Positions 23,142 to 29,968 are shown, counted from the first letter of the stretch. The stretch is 35,455 nt of DNA from Anaerolineaceae bacterium (GCA_012797695.1 JAAZOQ010000081.1:1-35455); one strand, 5' to 3'. A program made the numbers and translations. The notes: generated by a model not told the origin, from the letters alone.

Positions 23142-23833
23142 CAACGCACCTCCAATAAAGAATCGATGACCCGGCCGATGGTAAAACCATTGGCAAGGGG
23201 AACCAGGTCATTTGCCGGATAGGTATGCGTTCCGGCTAGACTGCGCAGTTGGGAGCGTATGTCCTTCTCGCATTTTTTCGATTTTCCATTCACCAGATGG
23301 TCGTTGAATGGAGAGGCGAAGAATAATTCCCAGACCTGCCGGGCTTTGCCGGGACTAGCTTCTCCGGGGGTATTACTACCCCAGCATACCGAGCCATTGT
23401 CGTTGACGTTGGGAAATGGGGCCTTATAAGCGCGCTCGCCCGGGTCGAAGTGTTTGCTGTGTAATGCCCAAACGTAATAGTTGAGACCTGTTCCCAGTAA
23501 GACGGTGCGTGGCAGGGGAACGAGCAGGCTTTCGCCATCGATGATGATCGTCGCATTCTGTGCCGGTGGACTATAGACGTACCACAGACCATTGGCATTT
23601 CGGCCGGTGCGTACCGTACCGGCGGCAAACCACCCGGAGTCGATCTCGACGTGGTGAATGGCAGCCATTACGTCGGCTACGGTGACGAACTTGCTGGACA
23701 TACCATCTCCGTCTGGATAGCGGAACAGGAAATGCCCCTCCAAAAAATAGAGGATACCGTTCACTTTGAATTCCGGCGGGCGGATCGATGCAGGATCGAT
23801 TACCATGATTGGATCACAAGTGGTTTGTAACAT
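23141..23833 (-). CDS. PRTRC protein B, E2-like conjugating protein
   Basis: A 230-residue protein matching PRTRC B, which is assigned to a prokaryotic E2-like fold (Prok-E2_D in Pfam, from memory). The key segment APFPNVNDNGSVCWGSNTPG carries Cys150 at the position of the E2 active cysteine, preceded by the usual P-N-V turn. Residues 1-100 form the beta sheet with GILYFLEGHFLFRYPDGDG. It would accept the ubiquitin-like protein from the E1. It overlaps protein F by 20 bases and couples to the JAMM gene by TGATG. Confidence 0.82.
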   Translation of the reverse strand: MLQTTCDPIMVIDPASIRPPEFKVNGILYFLEGHFLFRYPDGDGMSSKFVTVADVMAAIHHVEIDSGWFAAGTVRTGRNANGLWYVYSPPAQNATIIIDGESLLVPLPRTVLLGTGLNYYVWALHSKHFDPGERAYKAPFPNVNDNGSVCWGSNTPGEASPGKARQVWELFFASPFNDHLVNGKSKKCEKDIRSQLRSLAGTHTYPANDLVPLANGFTIGRVIDSLLEVR

Positions 23834-24725
23834 TGCCTTCCTCCTTTGCCGTTGTCTCGCCGGCCCAGATATCCATCAGGGTTCGGGCGGAGGACGTTAC
23901 CTTGACACGGGCTTTTTTGATCAGGCATTGCAGATAGACTTCGAAGATTTGGCCGGCGAGACCAGGCTCTTGCAAGAAGCGCCGGTCGGCTTCTCTGAGG
24001 GCAGACTGGATCTCAATGGCTTGTTGGTACTCTTTGGCCAGAGCACGGATGCCGTCCACGTTGAACGGCGGCAGGCCCCAATCGCCTGCGTTTTCGTCGT
24101 ACAGGTTGAAATCGAAGTAAAGATTCCCGGATTGATAACAGCACACGTCACAGGCCAGGCTAAAACACCCCAACCCGCGCATCTGTAAGGTGCGGTCGAA
24201 GCGTTCCCAATCGAAGCCCTCTGAGTCACCGATGATAGGAACGGTGAAGTTCCATCCCCATCGTTCAATAGCCTGCTCCAGGCGTTCGAACTCTCCGAAT
24301 CGGAGCAAGGTGAAGAACACGTACATAGCTAATCCGTCCGATGTGTCCTGGAGGTCCTCGACGAGTTCTTCCCATTCATCCCAACCCATTGGATATCCGA
24401 GTGGTTCGGGGATCAGGTAGTAGACGTCGTTATCCAGGGCCAACGATTCCATGTAATCTATGTCGATGGGCGCGATTTCATAGATCGATTCCAACAACGC
24501 GCCCCGAATCAGATCGGTGTCGTTTCTGTCCAATAACCGACCAAAGTTGGCGGCCGCTTTCGAAAAGGCGGCCTGGTCCATCTCGGCCAGTATCCGGCCA
24601 CAGGTGATCACGAAATGCATGTCAGATAGCAGGTTGGTTGCTGTCAGCAGGCTGGGCTGTTTCCGCTCACGAAGGCGGGTACGAACGTCGGCCAGGCTCG
24701 GGCCAGTGACGATGGCCGTTTCCAT
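23814..24725 (-). CDS. PRTRC protein F-like
   Basis: A 303-residue mostly helical protein. It sits between the C and B genes, which is where PRTRC F is found in other cassettes. I recognise it mainly by this position, since its motifs are weak (GYPMGWDEWEELVEDLQD; a cysteine cluster near residue 200, MRGLGCFSLACDVCC). The cluster with a nearby YQSG could bind metal. Start ATG 24725 overlaps the previous stop (TGATG). Its molecular role is unknown in any PRTRC cassette that I know. Confidence 0.65.
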   Translation of the reverse strand: METAIVTGPSLADVRTRLRERKQPSLLTATNLLSDMHFVITCGRILAEMDQAAFSKAAANFGRLLDRNDTDLIRGALLESIYEIAPIDIDYMESLALDNDVYYLIPEPLGYPMGWDEWEELVEDLQDTSDGLAMYVFFTLLRFGEFERLEQAIERWGWNFTVPIIGDSEGFDWERFDRTLQMRGLGCFSLACDVCCYQSGNLYFDFNLYDENAGDWGLPPFNVDGIRALAKEYQQAIEIQSALREADRRFLQEPGLAGQIFEVYLQCLIKKARVKVTSSARTLMDIWAGETTAKEEGNVTNHL

Positions 24726-25153
24726 CAGAACCCCAGAATAACTGCCGGCGCCGGCTGGGCAGCTGAGCGGGCCAGACGCCTGGACATAGATTCAATGGCT
24801 TCGGCCTGCTCTTCCCCCTCAGCCAACGCCCGGTCGATACGTTCGTCCATTTCCAGGACCTGGACCAGATCTACCTGGTCTCTTTCGTCCATGGCTTGCA
24901 ACTCTTCGTAAAGCTGGATGATCGGATTCTTCCTGCCTTGGCAGCGGATCAACTCTGTCAGGGCGATGCCCTTCGTGCCAGCGCGTTTTACGATGGTGAT
25001 GGTCGTCACTCCATCCTTTTCTACCCGGGTAAGCATGGCGTTGCTCACCTGGGGGAAGAATGGAGTCATGGCACGCTTGACGGTTTCGTCGTTGGCGCCG
25101 ATCTCTTCAGGAACGGGGATCGTTTGTCCCTCGATTACTACGTTGTAAGTCAT
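24725..25153 (-). CDS. PRTRC protein C, ubiquitin-like, with C-terminal extension
   Basis: A 142-residue protein. Residues 1-62 match PRTRC C, a family placed among prokaryotic ubiquitin-like (Prok_Ub) proteins: MTYNVVIEGQTIPVPEEI, a middle helix (NDETVKRAMTPFFPQVSNA) and the closing ITIVKRAGTKG. Family members end at or close to this GTKG. Here about 80 more residues follow, including an acidic helix (LYEELQAMDERDQVDLVQVLEMDERIDR) and an ILGF end. If the glycine is the conjugating residue, the extension would have to be removed first, possibly by the JAMM protease. Start and stop overlap its neighbours. Confidence 0.8.
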   Translation of the reverse strand: MTYNVVIEGQTIPVPEEIGANDETVKRAMTPFFPQVSNAMLTRVEKDGVTTITIVKRAGTKGIALTELIRCQGRKNPIIQLYEELQAMDERDQVDLVQVLEMDERIDRALAEGEEQAEAIESMSRRLARSAAQPAPAVILGF

Positions 25154-26478
25154 TGTTGGTCTCCATTCGCAAATTGGCTGCGCAGCTCTCGAACCAGGCT
25201 GAGAAGCTGCTCGGGGAATGTGATTTGTGCCTGGCGTGCCATAGCCACACGTGGTAGATCCTGATTGACACGCGCTCCAATCATTACAGCTCTTCCTTGT
25301 GGGTGCCCATCGTCTGGCCAGCAGGTTAGGGTCATCGTAATGGTGGAGGCTGCCCAGGTGGGCGTCTTTTCAGTCGGTTTCTCACCGGTGACCTGGTCGG
25401 CTTCTGGCCGGGTTGGTTGTGGAGGCTGTACGGATTGGGGCGCCAGTGATTGGCTGTGGCTTTCCTCAAGGGAAATTTTCTGGATCGTCTCTGCCACCGG
25501 CTGGGTCTCGGGTTCTGGTCGGGGCAGGGGCATGGAAGCCGGCTGGGTAGGGGTATATTCGACCTCCGGGGCACAGTTCTCATCATCTGCAGTCTGCGAT
25601 TCTCCCTGGAGTATTGTTTCCCCGGAAGCGCTCGGTGCAGGAAGCTCCCCAGTGCCATGGCTTTCCTGGAACACCGTTTCCACGGAAACGGTCGAAGGTG
25701 CCCAGGATTCTGGTGTAACCTCTGTTTGGCGGGGTGGTGCTGCCGGCATGGGTTGCGGCCGATTGACGGTGTAGCTCATCTGGCGAATACGCTCTAGAAG
25801 CAGTTCCGGAGCCTCGCCGGCGCATGCTGCAGCGACAATCGAGGAGGGCCTCAGGCGTTCGTCTTGCAACGTCTCTCCTGCTTCCAACTGCCAGGTGGAA
25901 ATATCGTACAGGACCAGCAGTGACCTGGCTGCGCCCTCGGTAATCTGCCCGCCGGCCAGGTGGTCTTGGATCTGTCCTGGTAACTTCAGCAGGCGCAGTT
26001 TATTGCGTACGGCCGAGCCCCCCAGGCCGAATAGAGCGCCGATCTCGCTGCTCGTCTTGCCGAACTCATCCCGGTAGACCTGCATGGCTCGGGCTTGCTC
26101 GATCACATTTAGGTCTTTCCGGTCACTATTCTCTCTCACTGCCAGTTCGAACATGGTGAGATCATCCAGTTCCCGGACGATCACCGGCATGACCGCAAAG
26201 CGGGTCATGGCTACGATGTCATCGACTGGCAGATCGCCGCGTTGAATTTGCCGGTTAAGCAGTTTGAAGGCAGCCAGACGAGTGTGCCCGAAGGCCAGTT
26301 GTATCCCGCCGGTGCTGCGCCGGCCAATGGGAATTTGTATCAGGTCGCGCACGAAGATCGATCTGGCAATCCGTTCCACGTGTTCGGGGTCCTCGGCCAA
26401 CCGGGTTTGGTATGGGTTGGGTGCGATCCATTCCAACTCGATCAGCTCTGGGGTGTATTCGATGGCTTTCCCGCTCAT
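25150..26478 (-). CDS. parB: PRTRC ParB-family protein
   Basis: A 442-residue ParB. The N-terminal nuclease/CTPase-like domain contains NPYQTR, IPIGRRSTGGIQLAFGHTRLAAFKLLNRQ (ParB box, GHTRLAA near residues 64-70) and a central KorB-type HTH (SSEIGALFGLGGSAVRNKLRLLKLPGQI). A long proline/glutamine linker (about 240-370) contains two parS-like sites. The C-terminal domain ITMTLTCWPDDGHPQGRAVMIGARV could be a protein E-like domain, which is speculative. ATG 26478 follows TGGAGG; the longer frame from 26751 is arginine-rich shadow. No ParA gene is seen. Confidence 0.85.
   Translation of the reverse strand: MSGKAIEYTPELIELEWIAPNPYQTRLAEDPEHVERIARSIFVRDLIQIPIGRRSTGGIQLAFGHTRLAAFKLLNRQIQRGDLPVDDIVAMTRFAVMPVIVRELDDLTMFELAVRENSDRKDLNVIEQARAMQVYRDEFGKTSSEIGALFGLGGSAVRNKLRLLKLPGQIQDHLAGGQITEGAARSLLVLYDISTWQLEAGETLQDERLRPSSIVAAACAGEAPELLLERIRQMSYTVNRPQPMPAAPPRQTEVTPESWAPSTVSVETVFQESHGTGELPAPSASGETILQGESQTADDENCAPEVEYTPTQPASMPLPRPEPETQPVAETIQKISLEESHSQSLAPQSVQPPQPTRPEADQVTGEKPTEKTPTWAASTITMTLTCWPDDGHPQGRAVMIGARVNQDLPRVAMARQAQITFPEQLLSLVRELRSQFANGDQQ
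25615..25630. promoter_or_regulatory. Degenerate parS-like site
   Basis: TGTTTC-CCCG-GAAGCG differs at one outer base on one arm and one inner base on the other. It lies 58 bases from the perfect site in the same linker. Confidence 0.3.
25673..25692. promoter_or_regulatory. parS-like palindrome inside parB
   Basis: ACCGTTTCCACGGAAACGGT, identical to the site at 18562-18581. It lies in the coding region of parB itself, encoding STVSVETV in the linker. A site inside or next to parB is common in chromosomal and plasmid par systems. Confidence 0.8.
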
Positions 26479-26744
26479 GCTTTTCCTCCAGGCCCGGCCT
26501 GTACCGCCGGGTCGTCTAACTTGTTGGCCGCCGGTGTTTGTACCAGGTCGGGCTCGATGATAGATACTCCCCCCATGGCGTCGATAATACGTTCGATACA
26601 CTTGGCCAATTCCTGATCGTCGATTTGCATCACGACGCCTCGCTGTGCGCGCACAGTCGGGAGCAGGCTTACCAGGCCGTCGATAAGGTCGTCGAACCGG
26701 GCCTGGTGGTAATAATTCTGGAATACAACGAACATCGTTTTCAT
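26475..26744 (-). CDS. Hypothetical protein before parB
   Basis: An 89-residue protein (MKTMFVVFQNYYHQARFDDLIDGLVSLL, then IDDQELAKCIERIIDAMGGV) with a likely alpha/beta start and helical middle, ending in a proline/alanine/glycine tail. It is coupled at both ends by ATGA overlaps to the initiator candidate and parB, so it is translated with them. The family was not recognised. Its place between initiator and ParB suggests a maintenance role. Confidence 0.6.
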   Translation of the reverse strand: MKTMFVVFQNYYHQARFDDLIDGLVSLLPTVRAQRGVVMQIDDQELAKCIERIIDAMGGVSIIEPDLVQTPAANKLDDPAVQAGPGGKA

Positions 26745-27463
26745 GGGTCATCCATGTAGTATTTCGAGAATGTATCGTTCAGATACTTGTTTTCACGCTC
26801 TTCGATCCGAACCGGCCAGTTGTGTTCGATGCGGTAGATTGCCTGGCCAGGCGACTCGGAGTGTGTGCAGTGATATTCGACCAGCGCGGGGGTGACGTGA
26901 GCCATGCCTGCCAGGCGTAAGCGGGCTGGATCGCGGATGTGATACCGGTTGAGTGCTGCCAGGTTTTCAGAGGTCTGATCCTGAAAATCAGCTCCGGAAA
27001 AATCGGAGCTGATTCTTCCGCTAGCTAGTAGTAGATTTTCTGTATTGTGATTAATATTTAAATCTCTACTACTAGCTAGAGAGCCAGCTCCGATTTTCGG
27101 AGCTACACTGGTATACAAAGTATCCGGGACGTCCGGTGACGTATCCTCGTCGATGTCGATCACTGCCTGCTCATCATCCACCTGGGCGTGAGCAGGCTCG
27201 GGAGCATCGAGGCCGTCTGCATAGAGAGGTAGCTGCTGATAGGTGCCGTCATCCAACGCCCAGGTATATCGACCGGTCTGGATGAGCATACCGGCATCTG
27301 CCAGGAGCATCACGCCATCATGGATGTTCTCGGCGCTGTAGCCCGTGAAGCGCCGCATATACTCCTGATTTAATGGCCGGCGCTCGGCCAGGAAAAGCAG
27401 CACGATACTGGCAGCGGCACCCTTCAAGGCACGTACCTGTAACGAGGTCAGGTTAAATTCCAT
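26741..27463 (-). CDS. Winged-helix replication initiator candidate
   Basis: A 240-residue protein. Residues 1-85 form a winged helix-turn-helix (LTSLQVRALKGAAASIVLLF, AERRPLNQEYMRRFTGYSAENIHDGVMLLADAGMLIQTGRYTW), typical of DNA-binding replication and conjugation proteins. The middle (about 90-165) is low-complexity. It encodes the origin-like repeats, with peptide SRDLNINHNTENLL in the middle. The C-terminal 75 residues (LRLAGMAHVTPALVEYHC, AIYRIEHNWPVRIEER) are a helical domain that could contact a helicase. A DNA-binding head, a repeat-bearing middle and a C-terminal domain is the layout of lambda O. Function is inferred. Confidence 0.6.
   Translation of the reverse strand: MEFNLTSLQVRALKGAAASIVLLFLAERRPLNQEYMRRFTGYSAENIHDGVMLLADAGMLIQTGRYTWALDDGTYQQLPLYADGLDAPEPAHAQVDDEQAVIDIDEDTSPDVPDTLYTSVAPKIGAGSLASSRDLNINHNTENLLLASGRISSDFSGADFQDQTSENLAALNRYHIRDPARLRLAGMAHVTPALVEYHCTHSESPGQAIYRIEHNWPVRIEERENKYLNDTFSKYYMDDP
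26986..27104. other. Origin-like repeat cluster with AT-rich centre
   Basis: Three inverted repeats lie in 119 bases inside the initiator gene. The first is AATCAGCTCCG/CGGAGCTGATT (26986-27014). The second is CTAGCTAGTAGTAGA/TCTACTACTAGCTAG (27021-27035/27065-27079) around an AT-rich 29-base core (TTTTCTGTATTGTGATTAAT...). The third is AGCTCCGA-TTT-TCGGAGCT (27086-27104). The AGCTCCGA unit occurs in both outer repeats. Repeats plus an AT-rich core inside an initiator gene resemble the lambda ori in gene O. Confidence 0.6.
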
Positions 27464-27479
27464 AACGTTGTGTCGCCTC

Positions 27480-27671
27480 TCATGAGACGTGGGCCAGCTG
27501 ATCGACCGGTAAGGAATACACCACCCAGATCCACCCTTCTGGCAGTTTATGCCTTTCCCGGCCGACCGGCTGGCTTTCTATCAACATGGTTTGCACGCCG
27601 TGCAGGTTCGCGCGTCCGACGACCAACCCGGGCCCAATAGGGGTCATTACTAAATCACCGATCATAATCAT
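27480..27671 (-). CDS. Small hypothetical protein
   Basis: A 63-residue protein (MIMIGDLVMTPIGPGLVVGRANLHGVQTMLIESQPVG, then RHKLPEGWIWVVYSLPVDQLAHVS) with several strands and a GPGLVVG turn, like a small beta barrel. ATG 27671 has AGGGAGA eight bases upstream; the track start 27725 has no clear site. It lies between the recombinase and initiator genes. No family was recognised. Confidence 0.55.
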   Translation of the reverse strand: MIMIGDLVMTPIGPGLVVGRANLHGVQTMLIESQPVGRERHKLPEGWIWVVYSLPVDQLAHVS

Positions 27672-27738
27672 GCGATCATTCTCCCTGTCTCTATTCAGGT
27701 AACATGCGTCTTCGGCATAGCGCATTTTTTCAGCTTGT

Positions 27739-27770
27739 TTACGACCGATAACTGCTGTTATCGGTCGTAA
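27739..27770. other. dif/loxP-like recombination site candidate
   Basis: TTACGACCGATAA-CTGCTG-TTATCGGTCGTAA has perfect 13-bp arms around a 6-base centre (extending inward to 14 bp). Arms of 11-13 bp ending ...ATAA and TTAT... around six bases is the format of dif for XerCD and is close to loxP. It lies 16 bases past the stop of the second tyrosine recombinase. No U-tract follows, so it is a poor terminator. It could also be an operator. Confidence 0.55.
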
Positions 27771-27786
27771 GACTTCTATTCGACTT

Positions 27787-28785
27787 TCAACTCAGCTCCA
27801 GTCCCAGTAGTTCTGAAACTGTCATCCAGTGTTCATCCCGCCTGCCGTCCAGCATGTGTAAATAGACCTGGGTTATGGCCAGGTTAGAGTGGCCAAGAAA
27901 CTCCATGATCTCTTGATCGCTGGCACCGGCGGCTTTGCGCAGCATGGCGCCCGTATGCCGCAGACTATGTGGTTTGATGTGGGTGGCGTCCAGACCGGCC
28001 TGGCGGAGGTATCTCTTCAACAAACGGCCGACTTCGTGGGCAGAAAGCGCCTGTTCTCCCACGGTGCCGCCATTGGGCATTACCTGGCCCTGGCGACTGA
28101 GCGGGGTAAAGATGTAATCTTCGGCTTTCAGTTTGCCCAGCCGGCCGGCGGCCCGCAGGTATTCGCACAACGCGTTCCACAGCGGCAGGGGTACTTCCAG
28201 GCGCTGGTCGCTCTTGCCCTTGCCAGACCAGCGGAAGAAGACTAGATCGCCGTGCCGGTCGAAGTTGCCCCATCTGGCCAGGCGCCATTCGGTGTTGCGC
28301 CTGGCCAGTAAGACGTAGCCGAGAAACAGGGCAAAATCGCGTCGCCCCTGCAGTGTGCCGCGGTAGATGGCGCGTAGTAGACTACGCGCCTCGTCCGGGG
28401 ACAGCCAGGCAGCCTTCCCATAAAGCTCTACGTTTGGCCGCAGGGCTTTGCCTGCGGCCGGGTTGACGTTGTGTAGTGGGGTTTGGCTACCTGGCAGGTA
28501 GTAATCTTCGATGGTGAACTGGTAGAAGCTGCTGATGGCCGCCAGGCGCTGGGCGACGGTGGCCGGTGCATTGCCGCGGGTTTCCATTTCGTTCACCCAG
28601 CGATGGACGTCGGTCCTGGTCACTTCCCAGGGTAAACGGTTAGTGCTGGTGAGCAGGTCCTCGAGCGCCTTGGCGTATGCCCGGCGGGTGGCGTCGCTGC
28701 GCCGTGATTGCAGCCACAGAGTGATAGCGTCTCCCCAGGCGGTATTGTCGACGTGGATCTTCAGGGAAGTGACCGGGGTGTCCAT
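27787..28785 (-). CDS. Second tyrosine recombinase (XerC/D-like)
   Basis: A 332-residue recombinase. The N-terminal core-binding domain is about 15-95. The catalytic residues include Arg162/163 in LARRNTEW, Lys189/191 in SGKGKSD, His273-x2-Arg276 in HSLRH, His299 in LGHS and Tyr308 in VYLHM. The Arg box is unusual (ARRNTEW instead of TGLRxxEL). It is in the early region, away from the attachment site, with a dif-like palindrome right after its stop. Resolution of replicating dimers or inversion are possible jobs. It is unlike the tRNA-linked integrase in sequence. Confidence 0.88.
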   Translation of the reverse strand: MDTPVTSLKIHVDNTAWGDAITLWLQSRRSDATRRAYAKALEDLLTSTNRLPWEVTRTDVHRWVNEMETRGNAPATVAQRLAAISSFYQFTIEDYYLPGSQTPLHNVNPAAGKALRPNVELYGKAAWLSPDEARSLLRAIYRGTLQGRRDFALFLGYVLLARRNTEWRLARWGNFDRHGDLVFFRWSGKGKSDQRLEVPLPLWNALCEYLRAAGRLGKLKAEDYIFTPLSRQGQVMPNGGTVGEQALSAHEVGRLLKRYLRQAGLDATHIKPHSLRHTGAMLRKAAGASDQEIMEFLGHSNLAITQVYLHMLDGRRDEHWMTVSELLGLELS

Positions 28786-28788
28786 GGG

Positions 28789-29157
28789 TCAGTCCGAAAG
28801 CCGGGGTTTGGATAAGGCCTGTTGGAAACGGAAGATCGTTTCTTTCATATCTTTGTTCTCTTGCTGCAAACGGGTCAGCTCGCCCAGCTCGGGGACATAT
28901 ACACTGACCGGGTTCTCCGAGATGGCCTCGGCCGTGTATTGGACCGCTTCTTGACTTACGTAACTGACGCTATAGATTGCAGATGGGTTGTAGTGGCGGG
29001 TGAACGCCGGGTAGGCTCTGGTTTCGGGCACGTCCAGGCGGATCAATGGGGCACCGAGGCTCTCGTCTGTGCTCATGTAGCCGGCAATTACTTTGTGGCC
29101 GAATAGTTCCAGGATGACCCACCGGCCCTTTTCGATTTCTTGCGTAACTTCACTCAT
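28789..29157 (-). CDS. Hypothetical early phage protein
   Basis: A 122-residue protein. Residues 1-60 look like a beta-rich domain (GRWVILELFGHKVIAGYMSTDESLGAPLIRLDVPET). A tyrosine/serine segment follows, and then a helix at the end (ELTRLQQENKDMKETIFRFQQALS). ATG 29157 has GGAGA. Three bases separate it from the recombinase. Similar small phage proteins exist, but I cannot assign a role. Confidence 0.6.
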   Translation of the reverse strand: MSEVTQEIEKGRWVILELFGHKVIAGYMSTDESLGAPLIRLDVPETRAYPAFTRHYNPSAIYSVSYVSQEAVQYTAEAISENPVSVYVPELGELTRLQQENKDMKETIFRFQQALSKPRLSD

Positions 29158-29327
29158 GGGTATCTCCGTTCGTAGATGCCCCCGCTCCGTCCGGGGGGCT
29201 TGCTGGTGGCTGATTCCGGGGTGCCAGGCTGGCTGGGCCGCCGCTGTTTGGGCCGAACCACTAAAACGACCGTTAAGAAGGAGGAGAGAAGAGGGAGGTG
29301 ATCACTGCACGTGGAGCGCAGCCGAGT

Positions 29328-29387
29328 GAGAAATCCGGGGGACGATCCCGGCAGGCTGAGGGGGGCAGCCTGGCTCCTGCATTTCTC
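29328..29387. other. Structured intergenic element (three-way junction)
   Basis: GAGAAAT (29328) pairs with ATTTCTC (29381) and encloses two perfect hairpins, CCGGG/CCCGG and CAGGCTG/CAGCCTG. It lies in the 248-base gap (29158-29405) with no convincing gene. It could be a small RNA, an mRNA leader or a REP-type repeat. The strand is unknown. Nothing else was seen in the gap. Confidence 0.4.
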
Positions 29388-29405
29388 GGTAGATCATGAA
29401 GTTTG

Positions 29406-29663
29406 TTACTGTTCGTTGACTCGGGTTGGCGCCCCCACGCTTTCCAGCGCTCGCGCAATCCGCTGCAGACTATTGAGCGCTACGGCTTCTCTGCGCAGCC
29501 GTTCGCTTTCGGTCATCACCCGTTCGCCGGTGACCACTGGTTCCAGAGCGAGGATACCGTTCACCGCTGCTTCAGCGGCCAGGTCCCGGGCTGAGCGGGC
29601 TACGTTCGGCCATTCCCGCGGCTTGTCGCTCACTACGCTGTTCCTCCTCGCGGCGTTTGACAT
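29406..29663 (-). CDS. Small hypothetical helical protein
   Basis: An 85-residue protein overlapping the end of a membrane protein gene. It has a basic N-terminus (MSNAARRNSVVSDKPREWPNVARSARDLAAEAAVNG) and a helical end (ERVMTESERLRREAVALNSLQRIARALESVG). ATG 29663 has only a weak GGAG site. The 92-base overlap with the gene upstream is unusually long, which lowers confidence. No family was recognised. Confidence 0.45.
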   Translation of the reverse strand: MSNAARRNSVVSDKPREWPNVARSARDLAAEAAVNGILALEPVVTGERVMTESERLRREAVALNSLQRIARALESVGAPTRVNEQ

Positions 29664-29967
29664 ATCTCCAGATCGACCCGGCCACCATGGGGCCACCGCT
29701 GGCGGCGAAACATAGCAAGCCCAGGACGGCTGCCGGCCAGGAAAGGGCAGAAAGGCCGGCCAGAGTTGCGAGTACGCCTACCACGACGAACAGGCTGGTA
29801 AAGCCTTCGTCGTAATGTTTGCGTTCTGCTAGGCCCATCAGGGCGTCGTAGAGCGTACCGAACAAGACCAGGGAGATCAGGACGGCTAAAACCCGGCTAT
29901 TTTCAAGCTGAATTTCATTTGTAGAACGCTGCGTGATATCGTAGAGAAAACTTTGGAGTGTGGTCAT
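29572..29967 (-). CDS. Small membrane protein
   Basis: A 131-residue protein with a soluble N-terminus (MTTLQSFLYDITQRSTNEIQLENS), a first membrane helix (RVLAVLISLVLFGTLYDALMG), a charged loop and two more hydrophobic helices (SLFVVVGVLATLAGLSAL, AAVLGLLCFAASGGPMVAGS), then a basic tail. It is one base after the upstream stop and is part of the early operon. Function unknown. Confidence 0.6.
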   Translation of the reverse strand: MTTLQSFLYDITQRSTNEIQLENSRVLAVLISLVLFGTLYDALMGLAERKHYDEGFTSLFVVVGVLATLAGLSALSWPAAVLGLLCFAASGGPMVAGSIWRYVKRREEEQRSERQAAGMAERSPLSPGPGR

Positions 29968-29968
29968 G

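Noticed and set aside
21226-26478. PRTRC protein D (actin-like) and separate protein E
   Set aside because: No frame with actin/ParM ATPase motifs or a separate E-sized gene was seen in the cassette.
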